Of a stretch of 64,000 nucleotides of DNA, positions 52,930-64,000 are shown in pieces. The DNA lies in assembly GCA_012934845.2 (NCBI GenBank), contig WNNJ02002388.1:111265-175264 (forward strand), read 5' to 3'. The DNA is from Pomphorhynchus laevis. Its lineage: Eukaryota; Acanthocephala; Palaeacanthocephala; Echinorhynchida; Pomphorhynchidae. Each line of letters opens with the position of its first letter. The stretch's first letter is position 1. A model generated the notes under the pieces. That model made no database searches. It was not told the DNA's origin and worked only from the letters and a program-made list of their open reading frames with translations. Position numbers and translations under genes: made by a program.

Positions 52930-53990
52930 TATCATTCACGCGGAATGATACCATTCCGCGTGAATTTTTAGTAATCATATAAACCCGACGCGAAAGAATG
53001 ACGAATGCCGTTTCGTCATCACTATGACTCATCAGTGTCAGTTCCCTACCACTGATGGACGCAGAGGAGGACTAGCAGATGGCAATCAACGAATGAATCA
53101 AGTGCATGATGTACTAGAGAATATCTAGTAACATCATCTAGAGTGCTGAATTGGCACTACAGCTTCACCATGTTGGATCATTAGCAAAAGCACTGGCAAA
53201 TGCCGGCGCAAGGTATCTTAATATCTGCTTACTTCTATTTCTCAAATGATGATACCATTCCGCGTGCATTATTAGTAATGTTATAAGCCCGACGCGAAAG
53301 AATGACGAATGCCGTTTCGTCATCACCATGATTCATCAGTGCTAGATCCCTCTCACTGCTGGATGCAGAGGAGGACTGGCAGACGGCAATCAATGAATGA
53401 ATCAATGTGAATGATGTACTAGAAAATTTTCTAGTAACATCATAGTACTAAATCAGTACCACAGCTTCACCAAATTGGATCATTAGCAAAGCACTGGCAA
53501 ATGCCGGCGCAAGGTATCTTAATATCGGCTTACTTCTATTTCTCAAATGATGATACCATTCCTCGTGAATTTTTAGTAATGATATAAGCCCGACGCGAAA
53601 GAATGACGAATGCCGTTTCGTCATCACTATGACTCATCAGTGCTAGATCCCTCCCACTGCTGGATGCAGAGGATGACTAGCAAAAGCTCAAACGACGCGA
53701 AATAATGACGCGTAAGCCCGACGCAAAAGAATGGCGAATGCCGTTTCGTCATCACTATGACTCATCAGTGCCAGTTCCCTTCCACTGCTGGATGCAGATG
53801 GGGACTAGCAAGTCCTCACATTGCTGGAGGCAGAGCAGGACTGCTAGTCTTTCTCTGCATCCAGCAGTGGGAGAGAATTGACACTGATGATTCATAGTGA
53901 TGACGAAACGGCATCCGTCATTCTTTCGTGTCGGGCTTATATGATTACTAAAAATTCACGCGGAATGGTATCATCATTTGAGATATAAAA
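52930..53990. repeat. Tandem array of about 303-bp repeats, left block, with terminal inverted copy
   Basis: Monomers align at 52988, 53291 and 53592 (spacings 303 and 301 bp), then a truncated one at 53720, then an inverted partial copy to 53990. The array begins with a short palindrome (cacgcggaatg / cattccgcgtg). Every monomer holds a conserved core that reads as a hammerhead-like motif on the strand opposite to the array, together with a tgccag/ctggca hairpin next to it. Confidence 0.9.
53000..53035 (-). ncRNA. Hammerhead-like core, 303-bp family (representative)
   Basis: On the minus strand: CUGAUGA, helix II GUCAU/AUGAC with AGUG loop (five pairs), GAAA, helix III ACG/CGU around GCAUU, then C. 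All invariant core bases are present. What is missing is an adjacent helix I: the bases before CUGAUGA (GACA or GGCA) do not pair with those after the C (AUUC). Equivalent cores lie at 53304-53339, 53605-53640, 53733-53768, 55523-55558, 55827-55862 and 56119-56154 (minus) and 53884-53919 and 56313-56348 (plus). Confidence 0.5.
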
Positions 53991-54059
53991 TTTTAAAATA
54001 TTAATTTCTATCCAAAATCAAAATTTTTAAATTACTTACTTTGTCATTTTTTTACTAAT

Positions 54060-55460
54060 TTGTTAAATTTACTTAACGAAAAGATCTTACTTACTTCCGA
54101 TCAGCAACGGAACTTGCAGAATGTACTGCGCGCTATATGACTGACTGCGAGAGTGTTTGGGCATGTAAAGTCCTAAACAAACCCTCGCATCGCCTTCAAA
54201 GGCAGTAATGAAGCCCCATCGGGCCGCTTGCCGTCTTCTCTAGTAAAACCGACGGATTCCAGTCTTGATGAAATTCCAGCGGAGGCTAGGGGACATAATC
54301 CCAATTTCATTGAAAGGTGAATGACGTACATATCTGCCTTTTGGTTTGTTGCAGTCGAGCACATGGGCGCTGTTTTTCCGAAGCGCCTCCGCATCGATGT
54401 GGTTGAGCACATTGAACGCCTAGTATGAGTGCACCTGCGTTATACAATGATCGATCATCAAACCGGGCGCCAACGGAAGCTATCATTAATGTTTCGAGTA
54501 AAGCCCCATACCATCTTTAAGCGGTATCAATGAGGCGAGCACTAGATTCGGGACTAGTTGCTTTGTTGACATGCTTTTGGTGACACGCATCATAATAGTT
54601 TCCCATCTATCGTTTTTGAAGGCTTAACTCCGATGGTACGGATGCCTGAAATTCAGCGTGCCATTGACCTTAAGCTTTTTCAAAGTCTGATCTGGTAAGA
54701 ATGGATGGAGTGGCAGGCAGTTTCATTTCAGTCTCTTGGTAAGCTCTCTTGTCAAGACCTCCGAGTCTGATCGGTAAGGTAGTCTGCCGCCACGCATCAT
54801 CGGGAAGAGACACATTCAGCACCATGCTTAGTAGACGGTGGAATTCTTTGTCGAATATAGTTCCTTGCGCCCAAAGCTGGGGAACATCGAAGGAGGAAAC
54901 ATATTTTCGGAATGCAGAGCGAGTTTCGCAGAAGTAGGAAAGTGTCATGTACACTTAAATCGATAAGTATTTTTCCTGCGTTATGAAACTCGTTTACGGC
55001 TTTACCCAGAGATCCATCAATATTAGCTTGGCCTCCTATTGATGCAGAGCGAGCTTCGCATAAGTAGGAAAATGTCATGGACACTTAAATCGATAAGACT
55101 TTTTCCAGCGTTATGAAACTCATTTACGGCTTTACCCAGTTAATATGCCAACAACCCAGTTAGTTGGCATATGATGTATCAGCTGAGATATGGGTTGTCT
55201 ATTATTACCTCACACTTTTCGGAATTTAGCTCCAATCCGATTTCAAACCCCACTGCCTGGATTTTTCGAATATCTGAGAGGATGGTTGATGTAGTACCGC
55301 CCAGAATGCAGTCATCCAAGTACTAAGTATTGATGCAAGACTTGAGACTGTGTGCTAGAGCGTTAATTGATCCATCCAACAGGGTGGATCATCCTGTTGG
55401 ATGCCTTTGCAGGATATAATGTGCTCACTATCAATCAGTCTTATTGGTCTCATTAATCAA
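54060..55460 (-). mobile_element. RLE-type LINE fragment between the repeat arrays
   Basis: Minus-strand reading gives GIQQ and DP near 55.40 kb, the catalytic YLDDCILGGTTSTILSDIRK near 55.31 kb, LGLELNSEKCE-like sequence near 55.22 kb, a thumb block (TLPIRLGGLDKRAY) near 54.76 kb and a nuclease block (EDGKRPDGASLLP, then a WDFTC-like strand with the Trp changed to stop) near 54.2 kb. A stretch of about 128 bp is duplicated head to tail (about 54.91-55.01 and 55.04-55.14 kb). Many frame breaks. Confidence 0.7.
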
Positions 55461-55499
55461 TTTAATTAATCAGTCTTATCTCTACTACAGTCTTATTAA

Positions 55500-56410
55500 T
55501 TGTAAGACAGACGCGAAAGAATGACGAATGCCGTTTCGTCATCACAATGACTAATCAGTGCCAGATCCCTCCCACTACTGGATGCAGAGGAGAACTGGCA
55601 GACGGCAATCAATGAATGAAGCAATGTAAATGATGTACTAGAAAATTTTCTAGTATCATCATAGAGTACTAAATCAGTACTACAGTTCCACCAAAAAGGA
55701 TCATTAGCAAAAGCACTGGCATGAGCCAGCGCAGGTCTCTTTAATATCGGCTAACTTTTATTTAAGGAGAGTCAGACCATTTCGCGTGAATTTCTTGCAA
55801 AACATGTAAGCCAGACGCGAAAGAATGACGAATGCCGTTTCGTCATCACAATGACTCATCAGTGCCAGATCCCTCCCACTACTGGATGCAGAGGAGGACT
55901 GGCAGACGGCAATCAATGAATGAATCAATGTGAATGATGTACTAGAAAATTTTCTAGTAACATCATAGTGTACTAAATCAGTACTACAGCTTCACCAAAA
56001 AGGATCATTAGCAAAAGCCAGCGCAGGTCACTTTAATATCGGCTAACTTTTATTTAAGGAGAGTGAGACCATTCCGCGTGAATTTCTTGTAAAACATGTA
56101 AGCCAGACGCGAAAGAATGACGAATGCCGTTTCGTCATCACAATGACTCATCAGTGCCAGATCCCTCCCACTACTGGATGCGGAGGAGGACTGGCAGACG
56201 GCAATCAATGAATGAATCAATGTGAATAATGTACTAGCAAATTTTCTAGTAACATCATTTGATTGCCGTCTGCCAGTCCTCCTCTGCATCCAGTAGTGGG
56301 AGGGATCTGGCACTGATGAGTCATTATGATGGAAAAACGGCATTCGTCATTCTTTCGAGTCTGGCTTACATGTTTTGCGAGAAATTCACGCAATATGGTC
56401 TCACTCTCCT
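55500..56410. repeat. Tandem array of about 303-bp repeats, right block, with terminal inverted copy
   Basis: Monomers align at 55510, 55814 and 56106 (304 and 292 bp), then an inverted copy at about 56.26-56.41 kb. The left edge of a monomer is ggagagtgagaccattccgc, which also occurs alone at 25.78 kb. Copies in this block are closer to each other than to the left block (cagacgcg and tgtaagcc variants). Confidence 0.9.
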
Positions 56411-58240
56411 TATTAATTGTCATATAAATTAACGATATTTAAATAATATTCAATTTTAAATGTAAAATTCAAAACAATTTTCATATTCAGATTGTAAGCT
56501 TTTAATAAAATATTTAATAGTACATTTCCAGTTTGCTAGTTATTTCAAATATATAATATATCATCGTCCGCTACAATAATTATTCATTGTATATAATTGA
56601 GAAAGTGATTTTATATTTCAGATATACCATTGCTGTTGCATATACACGATCATACAATTCTAGAAATTAATATGACGATACATTAATGTAGCCAATGATT
56701 GATTGTTTTATGACATTTATTAATTGAATATTCAACTGCTAATAATATTAGCGGCTTAAGCTTCATATACTCTGGTATTCTATTAAAAGTATAATGAACT
56801 GCTGATAGGCATAGTAATTGATTATTAATTTTTATAATTACACCGTATACAGTTTCTTCAAAGCGCCCACACGCTGGCATTTATCTAACTTTATGTTGTG
56901 ATCGTTGATATTTTTACTAGGATGAAACAGTCATCAAGTTGCTAGACTTGATATGTTGTAATTATGAAAAAAAGTCACGAATATCGATTTAAAAAATTGT
57001 TTCGCATAATTTATTGTGCATTGACCGTTTGACTGGGAAGTAAAACGCTACATGCGTATTACGCGCGATGCGCTTGGCTTAAATATCGTATATCAATCAA
57101 AACATTAGTCAGTCATTTATGCACTGGAGGGTATTGATTTGCTCTATTAATATACATGTCGTCTGTTTTAGCCATAACTTTTAAACAATGGATGTTGAAT
57201 TCCATTTTTATGTTTTACGTATTTGGCATCTTAGCATAATGGGATGGCTAAACTATAATAATGATTTATGCTAGTGATTCTAATCTAGATTTACGGGCAT
57301 CGCTTTTTATAGGAAAGCATTGCATTAACTTGGGCATCGTAGTCTAGATACTCCAAGATTGCCTATCCGACAAAATATTATGTGAAGTAAAATTCAAATG
57401 TGTTCATTATTACGTTAATAAAGTGAGTTTGTATGTGACGTATTTAAGCCATCTTTCGAATTATTCGAATGATTACGCAATGATTTTGAATGATTTGAAT
57501 CATTCATAAAGAATGATTTCGAAATGTTCTATAACAATTACCCGAATGTGTTATAGTTGCGATTTCCAGAAAGACAATCTTTATGGGCTTATTTATATGA
57601 AGTGCCTGTATTTCTCGGCTAAAAATATCGTAATATTAGATCTTAATTTTTGTCTTATAATATTAAGTACAAAAACATTAAATAGAATTTAGTTTCGAAA
57701 CCATGTATAAGATATAATAATTAGTATATATTTATAACATGTTTAAAGTTTGTTTTTGATTGAGAGTACTATTTAAATTAATTTTTAATCTTTAATCGAT
57801 GTTATTGAAGTCATTCGTTAAATGACTGAGTATATATTTAATGACTGGGTACCGGATAGCTAAAAATAAAATAAAATATAATTAGGGAAAGCATACAGAT
57901 GTGACCTACGTAATATGTTGAAAATATGGCATATGATTCTATTCCCCGATGAATCAGAATTCGTATTTTGCATTATTTTTACAACTATTAACTGACATTT
58001 TCCAAATTATACGACTTATCGCGTTTTGTGGATTATCGCGTTTTGTGGAAAACGCGATCAAATTTGATCAAATTTTTTTTGATTAAAATGATCAAATTTT
58101 TATTTCAAACTTACCGATCAGTGAAGCGAATGTAAAAGTGATATTTAAAATGAAATTTAATTCATCATTAAGTTTACATATATATATTCTGAGAGATTTT
58201 GTTCAACAAAAATTGGTGTACTATATACATAACTTTAGAT
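56411..58240. other. AT-rich intergenic sequence
   Basis: No gene recognised. A 65-codon minus-strand frame at 56683-56880 lacks motifs and splice context. Short inverted boxes (for example cgcgttttgtgga / tccaaaacgcg style) occur near 58.02-58.05 kb. Confidence 0.4.
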
Positions 58241-58327
58241 ATGAAAGAAAACATTCCGTTCAAATCATTGGAAGAACTTGATTTACATGCAGAACAATGC
58301 ATTTCGAAATCCGCACCAAAAACTGTG
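58241..58327 (+). CDS. Unrecognised gene, exon 1
   Basis: The ATG at 58241 opens 29 codons: FKSLEELDLHAEQCISKSAP. It ends in phase 0 before gtatac, and a 51-nt intron follows. The second exon continues in frame with a TPR-like helix pair. I do not recognise the protein. Confidence 0.6.
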
Positions 58328-58378
58328 GTATACTATTTACACATTTTGTAATTAATCCTACCAATCTTATTTCTACAG

Positions 58379-58586
58379 CTATATCATCATTATTATGAAT
58401 TAGCTGATCTATATTATAAGATGGGTGCTTTTGCGAAAGCTCGAAGCTACCTGGAAATACTGATTAGAGAAGGTACATCATCTGTTCGAGTGCTTAGTCT
58501 TTACGGGGACTGTGTAAGTCTACTTGGAAGATCAATCGAAGACATCGATGGAACTTTAGTCAGTTTAAACAAATCTGTGCTTTCCG
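58379..58586 (+). CDS. Unrecognised gene, exon 2 (TPR-like helices)
   Basis: 69 codons. YYELADLYYKMGAFAKARSY then LEILIREG has the small/large residue pattern of a TPR motif (L-x2-LY at 4-8, G-x2-A-x-A at 14-20), and LYGDCVSLLGRSIEDIDG could be the next helix. It ends in phase 1 (TCC G before gtaggt), and the exon at 61581 starts with the two bases needed. TPR proteins act as adaptors; nothing more specific can be said. Confidence 0.6.
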
Positions 58587-61580
58587 GTAGGTATAATCGA
58601 CAAACTTTACTTGAAAATAATAATTTATTATTTAGCTTATTTTATAATATCAATTATTTAAAGCAGTAAGTGCGTATAATCAAGTATTTTTATACGTGTT
58701 TTTATAAAATGTATTTAAAGCCAAAATAAATCATGCTTTCATGATAAGCACGTGCATGTTTGTTCGATTCACTGCTTATACGACAAAGCTATTCGTTAAC
58801 ACCCATAATCATTTTAGAGGATTGTCATAATACCCATTTTAAATTGATGATACATAAACACCTGGTAATTCTAGTAATTTCAAATCAGTCGAAAAATTTA
58901 TTCATATTGCCTTTTGACTTATATCGATAAAATTATAGTTTACAAAATTTATTATTATATTTTTGAAATAATCATCGATGATTTTTTGAAAATTCGTTTA
59001 TTAGTAAATTTAACATAAATAATAGCAAGTCTTATGTTATAATTTACAATGTCATTGTACTACATTGAAATAATGTAAATAATATCATTCAAATTGTTTA
59101 ATATATATCGTATTAAACTAGATGATAGATTACGAATTGTGACTCGACAAAAATATAAGTCACATTAGAATAATTAAGAGAATATATCGTTAGTTGATCG
59201 TATTTGATTTCACTGCTGGATTATGTCCCAGAACAAGGACCTAAACTTAACAACACATTAGTTCTTTCTAAATATCTCTAATTTATTTTGTAACTCTTTT
59301 TATAAAATATAGTCATATAATTATCTTCTTTATGGATACTCGCAAGAAACAAAAATTACTTGCGAATACATCACTAGATAATAAACAATTATATTCATAG
59401 TTATTTATATTCATATACAATTATATGGATACTCGAGCATACTATGGATTACATAGTGCTTTAACCCTAAGATTTTAGTCCATAAGAGTGTTTACTTACA
59501 TTGAGGTTTACATTACAGATGTTAAATAAGAGAGAGAATTTAAGTGAAAAGAATGCAGAGCGACATACGCTGCAACTATTAATTGTTTTGTCAGTATTAT
59601 GCCAAACCAAATTCTATTTTTTAAACTGAAACTATATTACCAGATGATTTGTCTCAACGATGTTATTATTTCAAATGTAGGGTTCGAAATTAAATTGAAA
59701 ACTTCAAATAAAAATACTGTTATACGTAGTTTTAAACTTTTGAAATGAAAAATTATAATTTGTTATGGAGAACAGATTTTAAAATTTAGATATTTAATTA
59801 TATAGTCCACAATTCTCTGCTATTCTCAACTTATCTTTCGAAAATACAATTGTTTTGCTAAAAGATTACGCTTGAGTAACAAACACTGTTATTGGCACAT
59901 TGATTGCCTTTAGTTAAATCTATATTTTTTCTAATTTTGAATTCAAACAAAAACTTCCAAGCGAGCTTTACCGCTACTAAAACTATGATGTGCAGGAAAA
60001 TCTTAATGAAGATTATGTCACTAAATTGTGATTTTATAATCAAAATTAATGCGAGAGACGTTTTTATACTTGGCATATGCAAAACGGTTGTATGTTAGAC
60101 ATAGAACCTATTATGTATTTGAGATACTTTACATATTCAACCATTAATTTTAGAAATTTATCAATTTCGTAAGCAATTTTGTCACATATTCATTAATATT
60201 TCAATTATAATTTTGCAATATTTCGATAACAAAAAGCATAGGTGATGAAATATGAGATCTATTGTTTTACAAAATATTATCTCGAAAAATAAATATCTCG
60301 TGTCGGTGTATTGAATTTGTATTTATTTAGAAGCCTTTGAATAATTTTTGCCGTATTGGTATAACAAATATATTTGAATAGAAAATATAAATTTTTAAAT
60401 TATTTTGAGCAAATTTTGTATTTAATACCATCAAAATTTATAAAGTAACTGATATTCTTTGCCATAACCTAAACCAGTATTTTTAAAATAGGTGCACGTC
60501 AAATATTTGAATATAATAGACCTTTTCTAAGATACTTTAATTTTGGCTGTTTATGTTTAGTCTATATATATTCTATAGTTAAAAACGCAGAAATGTAAAA
60601 TTTTATCGTGAAATATGCAAAGTATGAAAACATGTAATAAAATTTGTTCACAACATATAAAATGTTATACAAAAATATTTAGTCTGAAAAAAAATCATCA
60701 ATAATGAAATTAGACACATCTTATAAAAATACATCTATTAATTATTTTTGTATCTGAATGCCATTCCCAGAATAAAGAAATTCAATATTTCTTCGATATT
60801 TCGTTCGCTAACCGCGCACATTTGTAAGTGATAATAATATAACTTACAAATGTATATATTTATAATCAAGAATTTTTTTCTTTTTTTCTTTTTATTCACT
60901 TAAAAAAGTCTTGATTATAACTACTTACTTCTTGAAAATGTCCGCGGTTAGCCAACGAAATATCAAAGAAATATTCAATTTCTTTATTCTGTGATAGACA
61001 TTTAGATACAAAAATAATTACTTCGCCAGAATGTCTCATTCCGATTCGAATTACATCTTATAATGTATCTGAATGAACGAATTTAATTAAATTCTAAATT
61101 TGCATTTAAATGTAGCATTCAGTTTGCTACTCATTCTTATCTCATTTCATTGGAGATTTGAAGTAAATAGAAACAAATTTTCATAAAATGTTTCATTGAA
61201 AAAATTTGTAATTAATTAAAATTACGTCATTATATCTTAACCTTAATAAAAGTTTACATATGTGATGTTCACATCCAAATGAGCGCAACTTGAGAGTAGA
61301 TCTGTTAACAGCTTTAGAGAATATTGAAATGTTCGAAATTTTTTTAAAAATAAATATTAAATAAATTGAATGCTTCCATCTAAAAATATTCAAGTGCTTT
61401 ATCTACAAACTATTTAGATTGGGAAGAATTAAGTTATTTTAATAATTAGTATTTAATAAGCAGTTAAATAATTTTATATAAATTGATTTTATTATACTTA
61501 TAGTTTATTATTATGTGGCGTTCCCCCAATTCATAATATATATTTTCTCTCTATTAAATTTGAAATTATTGTTGTTTTAG
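58587..61580 (+). other. Long AT-rich intron or intergenic stretch
   Basis: Contains the fold-back element at 60.74-61.02 kb. Otherwise no coding or RNA feature seen. Confidence 0.4.
60742..61022. repeat. Fold-back MITE with arms of about 90 bp
   Basis: The left arm contains agaataaagaaattcaatat and cgttcgctaaccgcg; the right arm contains cgcggttagccaacgaaat and ttcaatttctttattctg. A second, inner inverted pair (acttacaaatg / catttgtaagt) lies at about 60.82-60.85 kb. Non-coding. Confidence 0.8.
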
Positions 61581-61822
61581 AAATGAATTCGTCATCAAGC
61601 GATATTGAGAGTTATTATGATGCGTTACAGTCACCCCTGTCAAACTCACCGGATAACACTTTAGATAGAAATGTGGTACACATTTGTTTAAAAGATAGTA
61701 TTTTTATATCAATTGTTAAGGAGATGATTATTCTGGATAAACTACGCTCTGTAGAAATTGGTGACGATCCTTTGAATGCCTTGGCGGATTTAGATCGTGA
61801 AGTTTCAATTTTTGAGCAGAAT
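61581..61822 (+). CDS. Unrecognised gene, two exons with a 45-nt intron
   Basis: Exon parts 61581-61675 (NSSSSDIESYYDALQSPLSN, then PDNTLDRNV) and 61721-61822 (ILDKLRSVEIGDDPLNALAD, then LDREVSIFEQN) are separated by a 45-nt stretch with gt/ag ends. The stretch is a multiple of three and open, so it could also be retained. The first part is Ser-rich and acidic, the second is helical. The phase fits the exon ending at 58586. Confidence 0.55.
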
Positions 61823-62685
61823 GTATGATTTGTTTAACTTAACATGTAATCGTATTAAATTTTAGCTGGGATCGAACTCTACAGTAATGCTATACCTTGT
61901 GCAAATGTCGTTCATGTATATAAGTTCTTCTGAAGCAAAAAAGTCCCTAATATATTGTAATAGGTGAATATTTGTGTTTAGCATTAAATCTTTTTAACTT
62001 TTCTTTTATTCTTAAACAAATACACTTTCAATAGCATCACAGGAAACTCACAAAATTTCAATATAAAATTTGTTAAATGTCCAATATACAAATATTACTA
62101 AAATGTAATTTTTAATGTAATTAAATGTAATTTTAAATGTAATTTTTAAGATGCGTTAGTTTTTTCAGTTTCGTTATTAAATATTGATTCAAACAGTTTT
62201 AGCACTAAATTAGTTCTTATATTATCATGTACTAATCGATGATTGTAAATAGTTATAGATTTTTTATTTTATCATGATTTTCAATTTGATTTTAAAAATG
62301 TTTAAATTAAATTGGATTTTGCATATCAATTAAATTAAATTTTAATTTAGGAAATGTTCAGCTTTACTAACCTTAATTTTTATAGCAATTTCAAATTATG
62401 AAAGAGTTTACATTAAAATAAACCTTTTAAAGTTTATATTTGATAAATTAAATAATGCAACAGGATTTGAAGAACTTCACCCTTAATTTATTATTTTATA
62501 TTCAAATAATAAAATAATGACAAATATTTTAAAAAGTCATTTTTATATAGTAATATTTTTTATTGACAAATTTTGTTTAAAAATATATTGAATTTATATT
62601 TACAACGTTTTAGCGATTTTAAAATAAGTCTTAAAAATTAAATTAAAATTTTAAGAAATTTAAAAAATTTAATTTAATTGTACAG

Positions 62686-62768
62686 TCAAGATGAGCTAAG
62701 ATATCTTAACAGTCTCATTGACGAATTGGCCAATAGATCTGCCTTTCGGAACCAAACTTATCCCAAAA
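62686..62768 (+). CDS. Possible exon of the same gene
   Basis: After a tacag acceptor, one frame reads DELRYLNSLIDELANRSAFR then NQTYPKNI up to a gtatga donor. It looks coding, but its phase does not fit the exon ending at 61822, so an exon between them or another donor is needed. Confidence 0.4.
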
Positions 62769-62943
62769 ATATTTGTATGAGAGTTAGCTAATAAAGGAAC
62801 AGCGCAACCTTAATTAACATAAGGTAGAGTAAACATCTTGTTGCCTAGTTTCACAAAAATATTCAGTTTTTTTTATATTGTCTGATTCAAACGAGTTTAA
62901 AAAATTATCTTTCTCCTAAATTATTACTATTTCATTTTCTCAG

Positions 62944-63088
62944 GCTTCTTCAACAAATTCGCAATGGTCGAAATGTTATTCCGACTGAATACCTAACTGA
63001 AGCTAAATACAATCTGGCGCTTTGTATTTTATTTGGATTGATGGTACTTTCATTCGCTATCCTTATTATTTATAGTATTTTCTTGTAA
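62944..63088 (+). CDS. Exon with membrane segment
   Basis: After a cag acceptor at 62943 the frame reads LLQQIRNGRNVIPTEYLTEA then a hydrophobic helix of about 22 residues (NLALCILFGLMVLSFAILII) and a stop at 63086-63088. Read this way it is a tail-anchored C-terminus. Alternatively a 23-nt gt/ag segment (63075-63097) could be removed, joining the helix in frame to the exon at 63098 and giving a longer membrane protein. Neither can be decided from sequence. Confidence 0.45.
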
Positions 63089-63097
63089 AGAGTCTAG

Positions 63098-63530
63098 ACA
63101 ATGTTACTTCATTGAAGTTTGCTTGGTGTGCAGAATACATCAGCAAACACCTTCAAGAGCCATATTGTCAAAATTTGATGAATAAAGATAATCCGTGGCG
63201 TCGAATTGTCATTGAACGCTTTCTATTTACTCGTAAGAGCAAATTATTACTATTTTTATTAACTGTTGTTTTTATTAAAGACTTATGGAAAATTCACTTA
63301 CAGAGAAACTGTTCAAATCTTTTCAATACTGATTCCCATGATACTGACAATGTATACCGTCAAACTTACATTTCCTATTTACTAATTCCTTCTTTTTCAG
63401 AATAATGTGTTTGATTCCAATACAATATCAATGTATAAGCCGCTTTACGATTTTCTTGCTGAATTACGAACATCACCACTATCAGAAAAGCCAGTATTTG
63501 ATAGTAATTCTGTTGGCAAAATACTTACAG
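63098..63530 (+). CDS. Unrecognised gene, three exons with 48-49-nt introns
   Basis: Exons 63098-63232, 63281-63351 and 63401-63530 join in frame with gt/ag introns of 48 and 49 nt. They encode LKFAWCAEYISKHLQEPYCQ, WRRIVIERFLFT, LWKIHLQRNCSNLFNT, then NTISMYKPLYDFLAELRTSP and a Ser-rich end before a gttaat donor. The gene probably continues beyond the window. I do not recognise the family. The regular short introns and the frame conservation argue that it is real. Confidence 0.55.
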
Positions 63531-64000
63531 GTTAATACAAAAATAAAAATTTACCTAAATTTCAAAAATCTTTACATTTGCTTGATTCTATGTATGTATG
63601 GTAAGACATTTTTTTATTTTAAAATAGACGTTTTCCATTTTATTTTAGAAATAAATAGAAATTAATAATAAAAAATATATATAAATAAATATATTAAGAA
63701 ATATATTAAGAAATAAAAATTTATTTCTAAAATATAAAAATATATATCATTTTGAAAAATATATATCATAATAAAAATATATATCATTTTGAATATAGTA
63801 TTTGAAAAATAAATTTAAACTTTTAAGTTTTAATTATTATAGCTAATATGCTCTGTATTCGGATAAAATACTAGATAATCAAATTGCATAGGAGAAAATA
63901 CATCACTGCTCTGTTAGGTGAGGAATAGCGTCGAAACTTAATAGCACAGCAGGTTTTCCTGGTAATACAAATTATTATTTTTCTTTAGTAATAAAAATTA
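63531..64000. other. AT-rich end of window
   Basis: No feature recognised. Several atatatcat repeats at about 63.74-63.80 kb. Probably intron of the preceding gene. Confidence 0.4.

Noticed and set aside
59858-60098. Overlapping frames on both strands near 60.0 kb
   Set aside because: Mutual shadows in AT-rich DNA, no motif.
1-64000. CRISPR arrays, operons or bacterial-type genes
   Set aside because: All recognisable genes are eukaryotic with introns; the tandem repeats have no spacers of uniform length.

Overview
The window is AT-rich (roughly 70% A+T by eye) and looks like the nuclear genome of an invertebrate metazoan. The evidence is spliced genes for malectin, PPIP5K/VIP1 and the SOSS-complex OB-fold subunit, very short introns (45-59 nt) mixed with introns of 5-12 kb, and a mixture of retroelements (CR1/jockey-type LINEs, LINEs with restriction-like endonucleases, Penelope-like pieces, a Ty3/gypsy fossil, a hAT MITE). 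The phylum cannot be fixed from the sequence alone.

Layout. 0-5.8 kb: a fossil Ty3/gypsy-type LTR element with a restriction-like-endonuclease (RLE) LINE beside or inside it. 5.85-11.1 kb: a nest of tandem and inverted repeats. At least two repeat families (464 bp and about 443 bp monomers) carry motifs that match the hammerhead ribozyme core, and a third degenerate motif lies at 10.76 kb. 11.4-12.3 kb: a second RLE-type RT fragment. 12.3-16.9 kb: a nearly complete CR1-like LINE. 16.9-25.1 kb: a large, recent inverted duplication of about 2.4-2.5 kb arms, built from two LINE families around a 3.3 kb spacer. 26.3-26.9 kb: another LINE fragment. 27.5-32.9 kb: two exons of malectin, with no 3' exons found. 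33.7-34.3 kb and 31.0-31.5 kb: Penelope-like fragments. 34.48-34.79 kb: two PPIP5K phosphatase-domain exons on the minus strand. 37.3-52.5 kb: the PPIP5K 3' exons on the plus strand, with an intronless SOSS-B gene nested in a 12.3 kb intron. 52.9-56.4 kb: two arrays of about 303 bp repeats with a hammerhead-like core, flanking an RLE-type RT fragment. 58.2-63.5 kb: exons of an unrecognised gene or genes (TPR-like helices, a membrane segment) with 45-50 nt introns.

The main point of interest is the concentration of tandem repeats of 300-460 bp that each carry a hammerhead-like RNA motif, in the style of Penelope-element terminal repeats and animal retrozymes. The second is that exons of one conserved gene (PPIP5K) lie on opposite strands within 3 kb. 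No tRNA, rRNA or CRISPR was recognised.
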